The notes under the pieces are model-generated. The model saw nothing but the letters and a program-made list of their open reading frames with translations. It searched no databases and was not told where the DNA came from. A DNA stretch of 64,000 nt from NCBI RefSeq assembly GCF_963682185.1, contig NZ_OY821667.1, positions 4,601,501 to 4,665,500 on the forward strand, read 5' to 3'. The translations under genes were made by a program, and so were the position numbers. This DNA is from an uncultured Cohaesibacter sp. GTDB taxonomy: Bacteria > Pseudomonadota > Alphaproteobacteria > Rhizobiales > Cohaesibacteraceae. This document shows, piece by piece, positions 9,601 through 17,565 of this stretch (its first letter is position 1; each line of letters begins with the position of its first letter).

Positions 9601-10146
9601 GGCTTTGCCATTGATGATGAGGACCTCAACGGCTACCTGATGTATCCGAAGGTGTTCCTCGACTATATGGGGCGTCATCGCTTGTATGGTCCGGTTCGCA
9701 CGCTGCCAACCAAAACCTTCTTCTATGGCATGGAGCAGGGCGAAGAGATCTCGGCCGAGATCTCTCCGGGCAAAACGCTGGAAATCCGCATGCAGGCCAT
9801 TTCGGAGACCAATGATGAAGGTGACGTGAAGGTCTATTTCGAGCTGAACGGTCAGCCACGCTCCGTCACCGTACCGAACCGGTTGGTCAAGTCCACCACC
9901 GCCATGCGCCCGAAGGCCGAGACGAACAATCCAAACCATATTGGCGCCCCGATGCCCGGCGTTGTCGCCACCATCGGCGTCAAGGCAGGTCAGCAGGTCC
10001 GCACCGGCGATCTGCTGCTCACCATCGAGGCCATGAAAATGGAAACCGGTATTCATGCCGAACGTGATGCGGTGATCAAGGAAGTGCATGTGTCGCCGGG
10101 CGGTAAAATCGATGCCAAGGATCTGCTCATTGAATTTGAGGCATAA
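6700..10146 (+). CDS. pyc: pyruvate carboxylase
   Basis: This cytoplasmic biotin enzyme makes oxaloacetate from pyruvate, bicarbonate and ATP, replenishing the TCA cycle. At 1148 residues it is a full-length single-chain form. The biotin carboxylase domain spans about residues 1-455 and opens with KKILIANRGEIAIRV. The carboxyltransferase domain (about 535-810) begins at LLTDTTMRDGHQSLLATR, and a PYC_OADA region follows. The carrier domain is C-terminal, with the biotinylated lysine K1113 in the EAMKMET motif. The start ATG has GGGA seven bases upstream. The gene stands alone between a long structured leader with an FNR box and a strong terminator, so its supply of oxaloacetate is probably tuned to oxygen, linking to the fermentation genes that follow. 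Confidence 0.97.
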   Translation: MADFKKILIANRGEIAIRVMRAANELGKRTVAIYAEEDKLSLHRFKADEAYRVGAGMGPVAAYLSISEIIRVAKESGADAIHPGYGLLSENPEFVDACTEAGITFIGPKAETMRKLGDKASARKVAIEAGVPVIPATEVLGDDMEEIAREAEKIGYPLMLKASWGGGGRGMRPINGPNELEDKIREGRREAENAFGNGEGYLEKMIIKARHVEVQILGDSHGGMYHLFERDCSVQRRNQKVVERAPAPYLSEEQRKEICELGYKICKHVNYECAGTVEFLMDMDSGNFYFIEVNPRVQVEHTVTEEVTGIDIVQSQIKIAEGKTIEEATGVASQEEVRLNGHALQCRVTTEDPQNNFIPDYGRLNAYRSATGMGVRLDGGTAYTGGVITRYYDSLLTKVTAWAPTPEQAIARMDRALREFRVRGVSTNIRFVENLLKHPTFLNNSYTTKFIDTTPELFDFKKRRDRGTKVLTYIADITVNGHPEAKDRPRPAEGLRPPVIPAPRAEKPAAGTRNLLDEKGPQAVADWMKEQKQLLLTDTTMRDGHQSLLATRMRSIDMIKVAPSYAVNLPQLFSVEAWGGATFDVAYRFLQECPWQRLRDLRSYMPNIMIQMLLRGSNGVGYTNYPDNVVQSFVKQAAISGVDLFRVFDSLNWVENMRVAMDAVLENNKLCEGTICYTGDIYDPNRAKYDLNYYVKMGKDLRDAGAHILGLKDMAGLLKPAQARVLVKALKEEVGLPIHLHTHDTSGISAATVLAASEAGVDAVDAAMDAFSGSTSQPCLGSIAEALRNTDRDSGLDVEAIRDISRYWEAVRGQYAAFESGTTAPASEVYLHEMPGGQFTNLKAQARSMGLEERWHEIAQTYADVNLMFGDIPKVTPSSKVVGDMALMMVSQGLTRKQVEDPTVDLSFPDSVIDMMRGNLGQPKGGFPANIIEKVLKGDKPNTERPGKHLPPVDLEDVRAKLSEELEGFAIDDEDLNGYLMYPKVFLDYMGRHRLYGPVRTLPTKTFFYGMEQGEEISAEISPGKTLEIRMQAISETNDEGDVKVYFELNGQPRSVTVPNRLVKSTTAMRPKAETNNPNHIGAPMPGVVATIGVKAGQQVRTGDLLLTIEAMKMETGIHAERDAVIKEVHVSPGGKIDAKDLLIEFEA

Positions 10147-10169
10147 GAAACAGGCATCCTTTCACTAAG

Positions 10170-10208
10170 AAAAAGCCGCTGCGGGAGAAATCCTGCAGCG
10201 GCTTTTTT
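10170..10208 (+). terminator. intrinsic terminator of pyc
   Basis: Arms AGCCGCTGC (10174-10182) and GCAGCGGCT (10195-10203) pair perfectly, flanked by an A-run before and a run of six T after. It also reads as a terminator on the minus strand, where it follows the cytochrome b561 gene. Confidence 0.92.
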
Positions 10209-10281
10209 CTAAGCTTTGGCACGATGCTTACGCTTCAATGCCTGCCCCTATGCAAGGGCTCGCAGTTCAGAAGGCTTTCAT

Positions 10282-10815
10282 TCAGCTTGCTTTGCGAAAA
10301 GTGATGCGATCGAACACATGGTCTTTCTGCACGAAATGATGATAAAGCGCAGCGAGCACGTGCAACACCAGCGCTGCAATGAGCAGATTGGCCGTGAGGC
10401 TATGCACAAGCATCGGCCAGATACGATGAGCGGCCTGATACCCTTCATAGTCACCACTCTCGACAAAGCTGCTCAGACCGTAGATCGACATGGCGATCAT
10501 GCCGGTTGCAACCATGATAAGTGGCAGAAGATAAAGAAGACCTTCAACGGCCTTTGAGGCCTTTGCCTGCCATTTGGGCCAGGAAGGATCTGCATCAGGG
10601 CGAGCATTGATGAAAAAGAACACCAGCCGTATTAGAAACAGGGCGCCGGTGGCCAGACCTGCATAATAATGAAAAGAAAGAAGCTGCATTTTGCTGGCTC
10701 CCGTCATGTCCTCCATAAGAGAACCAACGATAATTAGGCCGATAATTAATAATGCGCCAAGCCAATGTAGAAGGATAATAGCACTAGAATATTTCTGAGG
10801 TGCATTGCTGGTCAT
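10282..10815 (-). CDS. cytochrome b561 family protein
   Basis: The 177-residue product starts at the ATG at 10815, with GGAG seven bases upstream; the longer frame back to 10914 has no ribosome binding site and adds non-membrane sequence. It has four predicted membrane helices and the usual histidines for two b-type hemes, for example in ILLHWLGALLI, LSFHYYAGLATG and LVLHVLAALYHHFV. Bacterial members of this family (YodB/CybB-like) pass electrons in the inner membrane, in some cases from superoxide to quinone. It is a single-gene unit; the partner is unknown. The shared bidirectional terminator with pyc closes its 3' side. Confidence 0.88.
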   Translation of the reverse strand: MTSNAPQKYSSAIILLHWLGALLIIGLIIVGSLMEDMTGASKMQLLSFHYYAGLATGALFLIRLVFFFINARPDADPSWPKWQAKASKAVEGLLYLLPLIMVATGMIAMSIYGLSSFVESGDYEGYQAAHRIWPMLVHSLTANLLIAALVLHVLAALYHHFVQKDHVFDRITFRKAS

Positions 10816-11094
10816 AACAATCTCCGAGAAAGGCCCAGCCAGACAGTCTCGTCTTGATTGTCGCCGGCCGGTGCTCTGTAAGTCTTGATAAACAGGGCCG
10901 GAAAAGGTCCTCATGAGCCGAAGATGCGTGGAAGCCTGGTCCGCTTCTGTGGCATCATGTGTACTGCCTTTTTAAAGGGATATACGGATTACTGCCCATG
11001 TTATAATTCTCTATATTCGAATTATGTCATCTTATAGACAATAAGGTTGCAAATAGCGCGCAATACCGCCTTTTCGATCGGAATGATGCTAATC

Positions 11095-12051
11095 TCAATG
11101 ATTGTTTGTTGGCTTTGCCTGTTTGGCCAGAAAGAACCGCGCATAACACCAGCAAACATAGCCCACCACAAGCGTCGCTATTATCAACTCCAATCTGGCC
11201 AGCCAGAGGAATGTCGCCACTGTGCCATCGCTTGCGCCCCACTGCGCCAGAAAGGGAACTGATTTGAAAAGTGCGGTGGCTCCGATCACCATAGGGAAGG
11301 TGAAGGAGGCATAGCCCGGAGAAAAGGGCAGGCGCAATAGTTTGAAAAAGCCCAGATAGGTTATCGCCGTCATCAGAATGGCGATGCCGAGCAAGAGTAT
11401 AACCAGCAGCTCAGATGGGGCAGGGGAAATCACCAGATAGCCCGCCAGCGAGAGGCTTGCAGGAGCCGCCAGAATGGCAATGGTCGGTTTGGCTGCATCC
11501 GGCACTTCCGGCTCGAAAATGAGCCGATAAAGCATGACAGGTAGCATGATGGCATAGCTGATGAGCCCGAACCAGAAAAGCCCCATGGCCAATCCTGCCC
11601 AACTGCCTCCCGGACTTGTAAGATCAGCCACGATAATGCCGACAGGCGGAATATACCAACTGGGCACCAGTTGCGGCAATCGGAAGCTCTTTCCTCGCTC
11701 CCAAAAGAAAAACAGCAGCAGGATAATGTGAAGACCGACAGCCACGAGCCACAGGCCGGTGCCAATCCGTCCTCCAATGGCGGCAGACACAAGCATCAGG
11801 GCCATGCTGTAAGTCGGTAGGATGCTACCAATCACGGGATGCTTGAGCTCATCTTTGAGAAGGTTCGGAGCCCAGAGGAACTTGACCAACAACAGGGCAA
11901 GAAGGATGCCGCTCAGAATGGCGCCTGTGGTTGCTGCCATGCCTGAAAACAGGCCGGTATTCTCAAGACACCAGCCCAGACTGCCAATGCCAAGCGCTAG
12001 GCCAGCCAAGGGAGTGGGTAGGGAAGTTGGGCGGAAATAGCTGCTTGCCAT
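11095..12051 (-). CDS. TDT-family (TehA/SLAC1-like) transporter
   Basis: The start at 12051 is supported by AGGTG seven bases upstream and by the conserved opening SLPTPLAGLALGIGSLGW; the frame extends to 12123 without support. The 318-residue protein has about ten hydrophobic helices, as in tellurite-resistance TehA, SLAC1 anion channels and C4-dicarboxylate/sulfite exporters of Pfam SLAC1. The usual gating phenylalanine region cannot be assigned by eye. It is divergent from the oxidoreductase gene at 12370, with a 9-bp inverted repeat between them. The substrate (anion, sulfite or dicarboxylate) is not predictable; a tellurite role would be only by name. Confidence 0.85.
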   Translation of the reverse strand: MASSYFRPTSLPTPLAGLALGIGSLGWCLENTGLFSGMAATTGAILSGILLALLLVKFLWAPNLLKDELKHPVIGSILPTYSMALMLVSAAIGGRIGTGLWLVAVGLHIILLLFFFWERGKSFRLPQLVPSWYIPPVGIIVADLTSPGGSWAGLAMGLFWFGLISYAIMLPVMLYRLIFEPEVPDAAKPTIAILAAPASLSLAGYLVISPAPSELLVILLLGIAILMTAITYLGFFKLLRLPFSPGYASFTFPMVIGATALFKSVPFLAQWGASDGTVATFLWLARLELIIATLVVGYVCWCYARFFLAKQAKPTNNH

Positions 12052-12369
12052 GATACACCTACAGGGCTGAAGAAACGGAAGGCACGGCATCAAGACAGTC
12101 CTGCCGCTCGCAAAACAGATCATGCACGATATTTGAAGTATTTCCTATACTTCAATTTGATCTTTGCGACAACAAAGGTGCAGAAAGCAAACGGCCAAGG
12201 AAGCCGTTGTTTAAAAATGGCTGTTGCATCCGCACACTAGCCGCCATACCAGAACATGACTTGCCAAACAGAACTGTTTCGATCATCGTTACAGGAAGCA
12301 AGAAGAATGCACCGGCAGGCCAAAGTCTGGATCAACCAGACAAAGAAATGGTCGGGTGATGGAGGGACC
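12052..12369. other. divergent promoter region with inverted repeat
   Basis: The 318 bases between the TDT transporter and the oxidoreductase contain one clear element, the inverted repeat at 12133-12155. The upstream open frame of the oxidoreductase (12256-12369) is probably untranslated because the well-placed ribosome binding site is in front of 12370. Confidence 0.5.
12133..12155. promoter_or_regulatory. 9-bp inverted repeat, candidate operator
   Basis: TTGAAGTAT (12133-12141) and ATACTTCAA (12147-12155) pair perfectly across TTCCT. The repeat lies 82 bases before the transporter start on the minus strand and 215 bases before the oxidoreductase. The half-site TTGAAGT appears twice in tandem in front of the DMT transporter (21066-21080), suggesting a shared regulator. 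Confidence 0.5.
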
Positions 12370-13395
12370 ATGAAGCTTGCAGTAATTGGGTTGGGGATGG
12401 CCGCGCGTGCCCATGTTGCCGCGCTTGAATCTTTACATGAGCGTGTCGAGTTGACCGGGCTCTATATGCGAAACAGGAACCGGTTGGCATCTGCCGCCGA
12501 GGCGATGCAGGTCAAGGCGTTTCCGTCTTTGGAAGCCATTGCTGAAGATAGTGAAACAGACGCAGTATTGTTGCTGACACCGCCTGATAGCCGATTGGAT
12601 ATCGTGGGGCTTCTGGCTAAGGCCGGCAAACATGTGCTCATGGAAAAGCCGCTTGAGCGCACCCTTCCGGCAGCAACCGAGATTGTCGATCTGTGTGAAA
12701 AGGCTGGGGTGCACTTGGGAACCGTGCTCCAGCATCGCGTTCGTACGGGGTCTCTTCGCTTGAAAAAACTGCTTGATGAAAAGCAGCTTGGCGAGATCGC
12801 CATGGTGCGTGTGGATGTGCCCTGGTGGCGCTCACAAGACTATTACGACCAGCCCGGCAGAGGAACCTACGATCAGGATGGCGGGGGCGTGCTGATCACG
12901 CAGGCCATTCACGTCATGGATTTGATGCTGCACCTGCTGGGGCCGGTCAAGTCTGTGCAGGCCATGTTGGCTACCACGCAGTTGCACGAGATGGAAGCGG
13001 AAGATTTTGCCAGCGCTGCCATGTTGTTTGAATCCGGAGCCGTGGGCAATATCTGCGCGACAACCGCGAGCTTTCCCGGTTCATCGGAATCCATCCGTAT
13101 CGATGGCACCAAAGGGTCTGCCATTCTCGAAGGGGGAAGCCTGCACCTTATCTGGCGCGACGGAACCGAGGAGAATTTCGCCGAGAAAGGCAAGTCCGGA
13201 GCCGGAGCGGACCCTATGGCTTTTCCGTCGGACTGGCATATGAAGATCATCGAGAATTTCGCCGACGTCGTGGAAGGCAAGGCGGACAGTTTGGTCGCGC
13301 CGGGGCGCGATGCGCTGGCGGTTCAGCGTTTGATTGAGGCCATGGAACGCTCAAGCGCGGAAGCTGGCTTGCGCGTTGAACTTGATGCCTTTTAG
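12370..13395 (+). CDS. Gfo/Idh/MocA family NAD(P)-dependent oxidoreductase
   Basis: The ATG at 12370 has GGAGG six bases upstream and gives a 341-residue product beginning MKLAVIGLGMAARAHVAAL, a Rossmann fold with the GxGxxA dinucleotide motif. The EKPLERTL segment supplies the family's conserved Glu-Lys-Pro, whose lysine acts in catalysis. The C-terminal half is the alpha/beta substrate-binding domain, with the HVMDLMLHLLG stretch typical of the inositol, sugar and biliverdin-type members. These soluble enzymes oxidise or reduce sugars and related polyols. No sugar operon is adjacent, so the substrate is unknown. It is divergent from the TDT transporter, and the two could share a metabolite. 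Confidence 0.87.
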   Translation: MKLAVIGLGMAARAHVAALESLHERVELTGLYMRNRNRLASAAEAMQVKAFPSLEAIAEDSETDAVLLLTPPDSRLDIVGLLAKAGKHVLMEKPLERTLPAATEIVDLCEKAGVHLGTVLQHRVRTGSLRLKKLLDEKQLGEIAMVRVDVPWWRSQDYYDQPGRGTYDQDGGGVLITQAIHVMDLMLHLLGPVKSVQAMLATTQLHEMEAEDFASAAMLFESGAVGNICATTASFPGSSESIRIDGTKGSAILEGGSLHLIWRDGTEENFAEKGKSGAGADPMAFPSDWHMKIIENFADVVEGKADSLVAPGRDALAVQRLIEAMERSSAEAGLRVELDAF

Positions 13396-13442
13396 TTTGC
13401 TGGTTCGGTAGGTCAATAGCTTCTAAAAGCCACACAGAAAAC

Positions 13443-13486
13443 AAAGGCCCCTTTCCATATGAGCCATGGAAAGGGGCCTTTTTGTT
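13443..13486. terminator. bidirectional terminator between oxidoreductase and pflA
   Basis: AAAGGCCCCTTTCCA (13444-13458) pairs with TGGAAAGGGGCCTTT (13468-13482), with T-runs on both strands. It serves the convergent oxidoreductase and pflA genes. Confidence 0.9.
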
Positions 13487-13506
13487 TCTCGTACTGAGAG
13501 TGCCGA

Positions 13507-14286
13507 TCAGGTCGCCGTCAAGCCGCGCGCACGGAAGATATCGCGCGCTGCTTCGGCTTCTTCCGGTGTTGGCGTTCGAAGATCCTTGAGCTTATATTCC
13601 AGCCCCAGTTTTTCCCACTTGGATGTGCCCAGCTGATGGAATGGCAGAACCTCGACCAGTTCAACCAGATCACCAAGGTTGGCGACATAATCGGCCATCT
13701 TTTCAACGTCTTCCTTGGCATCGGTCCAATCGGGAACCAGCACATAGCGTATGCGCATTTCCTTCTTCAGGCGCACCATGCGCTGGGCAAAATCGAGCGT
13801 TGGCTGCAGCGGCTGAGACGTCAATTCCAGATAGGTGTCCGGATTGATATGCTTGATGTCAAGCATGATCAGATCGAAGGCATCAAACCAGTCGTCTTCC
13901 ACATTGCCATGCAAAAAGCCCTGCGTATCGAGCGCAATATGCAGGTCAAATTTCTCTTTGATGGCGCGTGCCGCAGCGCCCACGAAAGGTGCTTGCATCA
14001 TCGGTTCGCCGCCTGAGAAGGTTACCCCACCGGCAAATTTGAGAAAGCGGGCATAGCCCTTGATTTCCTTGAGCACGCTGTCAATGTCGAGATAGGTGCC
14101 ATTGTGAAGCTTCCAGGTATCTGGATTATGGCAATAAAGGCATTTGAACTGACACCCGGACATGAAGAAGACAAAGCGCATGCCCGGGCCATCAACAGCT
14201 GCGCCGGATTCCATGGAATGCAGGAAGCCATATTCGGACGGGTCTTTGCGTTCATGTGCGTGGGATTGGTTTTCGGCTGTGCTCAA
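13507..14286 (-). CDS. pflA: pyruvate formate-lyase activating enzyme
   Basis: This radical SAM enzyme abstracts a hydrogen from the glycine of pyruvate formate-lyase using a [4Fe-4S] cluster and S-adenosylmethionine. The cluster motif CxxxCxxC is Cys45, Cys49 and Cys52 (CQFKCLYCHN), preceded by the family's DGPGMRFVFFMSGC. I choose a TTG start at 14286 because AAAGGAGGG lies seven bases upstream; the frame continues to a TTG at 14385 with no ribosome binding site. The resulting 259 residues are near the 246 of E. coli. It follows pflB on the same strand after 286 bases that include a terminator hairpin, so it is probably expressed at a lower level than pflB by readthrough or its own promoter. 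Confidence 0.95.
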   Translation of the reverse strand: MSTAENQSHAHERKDPSEYGFLHSMESGAAVDGPGMRFVFFMSGCQFKCLYCHNPDTWKLHNGTYLDIDSVLKEIKGYARFLKFAGGVTFSGGEPMMQAPFVGAAARAIKEKFDLHIALDTQGFLHGNVEDDWFDAFDLIMLDIKHINPDTYLELTSQPLQPTLDFAQRMVRLKKEMRIRYVLVPDWTDAKEDVEKMADYVANLGDLVELVEVLPFHQLGTSKWEKLGLEYKLKDLRTPTPEEAEAARDIFRARGLTAT

Positions 14287-14500
14287 GGCCGGCCCTCCTT
14301 TGGGGAACGTTTGGTCTGGTATCAGTGCCTGTCGCTTGCTTTCCGGCTCGTGCGGAAGGGCAGCAAGGTTTTTTGCAGGTCTCAAAGCCTGCGGGTCCGC
14401 TCGCGATGCAGTCGATTCTCATTAGCATTATTGCCAGAACCATACCAGATATATGGTGATTGGAACACAGATGCATAGAGGGGCTGCGAACAGATTGGCG

Positions 14501-14536
14501 GCAAAAAGAGAGCCGAAAAGCAGTGCTTTCCGGCTC
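14501..14536 (-). terminator. terminator or attenuator between pflB and pflA
   Basis: On the minus strand, GAGCCGGAAAGCA pairs with TGCTTTTCGGCTC with one mismatch and is followed by a five-base T-run. It lies just after the pflB stop and should lower transcription into pflA, matching the need for much more lyase than activase. Confidence 0.85.
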
Positions 14537-14572
14537 GTCTCATTTCAGGTCAGATGAGCTTTGAGCTCAACC

Positions 14573-16828
14573 TTACATGTGGTCATGGAAGGTGCGGCTC
14601 AGAACGTCAAGCTGCTGTTCGCGGGTCAGCTTGATGAAGTTCACAGCGTAACCGGAAACACGGACGGTCAGCTGAGGATAATTCTCAGGATGTTCCATTG
14701 CGTCTTCCAGAGTTTCACGGCGAAGCATGTTGACGTTCACATGGAAGCCACCGGCATCGCAGAAACCGTCAAGGCAGTTTGCCAGGTTGCGGATCTGTTC
14801 GTTGTCGTTGTGGCCCATGGAGCTTGGGGTTGCCGAAGCAGTCCAGCTGATGCCGTCCTGTGCGAAGTCATATGGCAGTTTGGCAACCGATGCACCAGCA
14901 GCAACAAAGCCTTTTTTGTCGCGGCCGTTCATTGGGTTGGCACCCGGAGCGAATGGTTCGCCAGAGCGACGTCCGTCAGGGGTGTTGCCGGTTTTCTTGC
15001 CATAGACCACGTTGGAGGTGATGGTCAGGATGGACTGGGTTGGCATTGCATCGCGATAGAAGTAAGGCTGACCAGCAACTTTCTTCATGAAAGCTTCGGT
15101 CAGGTAGCTTGCGATTTCGTCAACGCGGTCGTCGTTGTTACCGAATGCAGGATAGTCGCCTTCGATCTTGTAGTCGACAGCCAGGCCTTCGTCGTTACGG
15201 ATCACATGAACCTTGGCATATTTCATTGCAGACAGGGAGTCAGCTGCGATGGAAAGGCCAGCGATACCACAAGCCATGGTGCGCAGGATGTCACGGTCAT
15301 GCAGAGCCATTTCGATGCGTTCGTAGGCATATTTATCGTGCATGTAATGGATAGCGTTCAGAGCCTTGACGTAGGTCTTGGCCAGCCATTCCATGGCGAT
15401 ATCGTATTTTGCCATGACTTCATCATAGTCAAGAATGTCGCCCTTGATCGGTTCCAGACCTTCAGCAACCTTCTTACCGGATTTTTCGTCAACGCCGCCG
15501 TTGATTGCATAGAGCATGCATTTTGCGAGGTTGGCGCGAGCACCGAAGAACTGCATCTGTTTGCCGATGGCCATAGCGGACACGCAGCATGCGATGCCAT
15601 AGTCGTCGCCCCATTTCGGACGCATCAGGTCATCGTTTTCATACTGGATAGCAGAGGTTTCCTTGGAAACTTTTGCGCAGAAGTCTTTGAAGCCGCGAGG
15701 CAGTTTGGAAGACCACAGAACAGTAAGGTTCGGTTCTGGAGCAGGGCCCAGGTTGAACAGGGTGTTCAGAACGCGGAAGGAGTTCTTGGTAACCAGGGAA
15801 CGACCGTCAAGGCCAACACCGCCGATGGATTCGGTAACCCAGGTCGGATCGCCAGAGAACAGTTCATCATATTCCGGTGTACGCAGGAAGCGAACGATGC
15901 GGAGTTTGATGACCATGTCGTCGATCATTTCCTGTGCCTGTTCTTCAGTCAGCAGGCCAGCATCCATATCGCGTTTGATATAGATGTCAAGGAAGGTAGA
16001 GGTACGACCGAAGGACATTGCTGCGCCGTTCTGTTCTTTAACAGCAGCGAGGTAGCCCATATAGGTGAACTGGATGGCTTCGCGAGCGTTGGTCGCAGGC
16101 TTGGACATGTCCACGCCGTATTTCAGGCCCATCTCACGCAGTTCTTCAAGAGCGCGGAACTGTTCGGAAAGCTCTTCACGAAGACGGATGGTGTCCATGT
16201 CGAACACAGCGTCGTTCAGTTCGTCGAATTCAGCTTTTTTCTGGGTCTTCAGGAAGTCGATGCCATAAAGAGCGATACGGCGATAGTCGCCGATGATACG
16301 GCCACGGCCATAAGCATCAGGCAAGCCAGTGATAACGCCGGACTTACGGCAAGCCAGAATGTCAGGGCTGTATACGTCGAAAACGCCCTGGTTATGGTCT
16401 TTGCGGTATTTGGTCCAGATTTCATGAACGGTTTCGTCAGGCTTGAAGCCGAATGCTTCCATGCCGCCTTCAACCATACGCAGGCCACCGTTTGGCATGA
16501 TGGCGCGTTTGAGAGGCGCATCGGTCTGCAGACCAACAATGACTTCCAGGTCCTTGTTGATGTAACCAGCATCATGAGCCGCGATGGATGTCGGGATCGT
16601 GGAAACGTCGAGGACACCAGCTTCGCGTTCTTTTTTCAGCAGCACGCCCAGTTCTTCCCAGAGCTGTTTTGTGCGGTCGGTAGCGTCTGCGAGGAAGCTG
16701 TCGTCACCATCATATGGAGTGTAGTTTTCCTGGATGAAGCCGCGCGTATCGATTTTGTTGCGCCATTCACCATCCGAGAAACCCTGCCAAGGATCGGCGA
16801 CAACGGGTTTATCACTCATATAATTCAT
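14573..16828 (-). CDS. pflB: formate C-acetyltransferase (pyruvate formate-lyase)
   Basis: This glycyl-radical enzyme converts pyruvate and CoA to acetyl-CoA and formate without oxygen. The ATG at 16828 (MNYMSDK) has GAGGA eight bases upstream and gives 751 residues, close to E. coli PflB (760). The catalytic pair Cys414-Cys415 sits in [10 protein letters not shown], and the radical glycine is Gly726 in RVSGYAVNF near the C-terminus. Codon choice is strongly skewed to a small set (CGT, GGT, GTT, AAC), as in very highly expressed genes, and differs from neighbours. pflA lies downstream on the same strand. A 737-base upstream region suggests elaborate anaerobic control, though I saw no full FNR box in it. 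Confidence 0.98.
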   Translation of the reverse strand: MNYMSDKPVVADPWQGFSDGEWRNKIDTRGFIQENYTPYDGDDSFLADATDRTKQLWEELGVLLKKEREAGVLDVSTIPTSIAAHDAGYINKDLEVIVGLQTDAPLKRAIMPNGGLRMVEGGMEAFGFKPDETVHEIWTKYRKDHNQGVFDVYSPDILACRKSGVITGLPDAYGRGRIIGDYRRIALYGIDFLKTQKKAEFDELNDAVFDMDTIRLREELSEQFRALEELREMGLKYGVDMSKPATNAREAIQFTYMGYLAAVKEQNGAAMSFGRTSTFLDIYIKRDMDAGLLTEEQAQEMIDDMVIKLRIVRFLRTPEYDELFSGDPTWVTESIGGVGLDGRSLVTKNSFRVLNTLFNLGPAPEPNLTVLWSSKLPRGFKDFCAKVSKETSAIQYENDDLMRPKWGDDYGIACCVSAMAIGKQMQFFGARANLAKCMLYAINGGVDEKSGKKVAEGLEPIKGDILDYDEVMAKYDIAMEWLAKTYVKALNAIHYMHDKYAYERIEMALHDRDILRTMACGIAGLSIAADSLSAMKYAKVHVIRNDEGLAVDYKIEGDYPAFGNNDDRVDEIASYLTEAFMKKVAGQPYFYRDAMPTQSILTITSNVVYGKKTGNTPDGRRSGEPFAPGANPMNGRDKKGFVAAGASVAKLPYDFAQDGISWTASATPSSMGHNDNEQIRNLANCLDGFCDAGGFHVNVNMLRRETLEDAMEHPENYPQLTVRVSGYAVNFIKLTREQQLDVLSRTFHDHM

Positions 16829-17565
16829 AGTTGGTATCCTCACTGTTAAACGAGTAAATTCGTTTCGGTCTCGTGTGATGGCTCAACAACCATCATTTGG
16901 GCATAGCTCACCCGTTACAAGCAGAACGTGTCGCTCGTCTAAATCGGGGAAGTAGCCTGGGTTTTTAGCAAGAAAGAAGCATTTTGAGATTTGCAGCCTT
17001 GTTCTAGTAAGAACTCCCTCCTTGACTTTCCAGCACAGTATATATCAAAGCCCTAGGGGGACGCAAACTGAATGGTTTCAAATTCGTGATAAAAAATCTT
17101 TTAAAATCAATATGATAATAGCTGTAATGAGCGATTTGCAGTAAATGCATAGCTCACACGGCACTGTCGGCGAAAAAAGATGTACCCAAAAATCATCGAT
17201 TCAGAGGAAATAATTCCGTATAAACACTTATATCGATGAGGTTTTTGCACCGCAACGCAAATGTTGTTAAGGGGGTGCTGTTTAATATTTAGAACTAATC
17301 CTTTGGTTTTAGATATATTTTTTGAAAGACAGTTCAGCTATGCGCTCAGTGCATGGAGTGAGCGGGAATCTATTGAGGTAGCAGGATAGCGTAAAGACAG
17401 AAAATATAAGAAAATTAGCTATTTATACGTATATTCTATGATGCAATGCAACGAGCGCAGATAAGCGGTGAGCGCAGGTCTTGCCTTGACCTGCAAGGCT
17501 AAGGGGCTTTTGATAATAGATACATTCGTGCAAATCACGGCCATCTTCTATTCTCGGAGCACTCC
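16829..17565. other. long AT-rich divergent control region between pflB and iron alcohol dehydrogenase
   Basis: No open frame of note occurs in these 737 bases. The pflB side is AT-rich, with half-sites ATCAA (17044-17048 and 17106-17110) but no intact TTGAT-N4-ATCAA. A TATACT-like -10 on the minus strand overlaps 17035-17045 without a good -35. The dehydrogenase side carries the overlapping inverted repeats at 17474-17499. Confidence 0.5.
17474..17499. promoter_or_regulatory. overlapping, mutually exclusive inverted repeats before the alcohol dehydrogenase
   Basis: GCAGGTC (17474-17480) pairs with GACCTGC (17488-17494), and GCCTTG (17483-17488) pairs with CAAGGC (17494-17499). The two stems share bases, so only one can form at a time. 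They lie 66-92 bases before the start codon and could be an operator or an alternative RNA structure. Confidence 0.4.

Noticed and set aside
14561-16849. 762-residue open frame antisense to pflB
   Set aside because: It mirrors pflB almost exactly; its openness follows from the strongly biased codons of pflB, and it has no ribosome binding site or recognised domain.
17035-17110. FNR site upstream of pflB
   Set aside because: Only single ATCAA half-sites occur; none has TTGAT at the required spacing.
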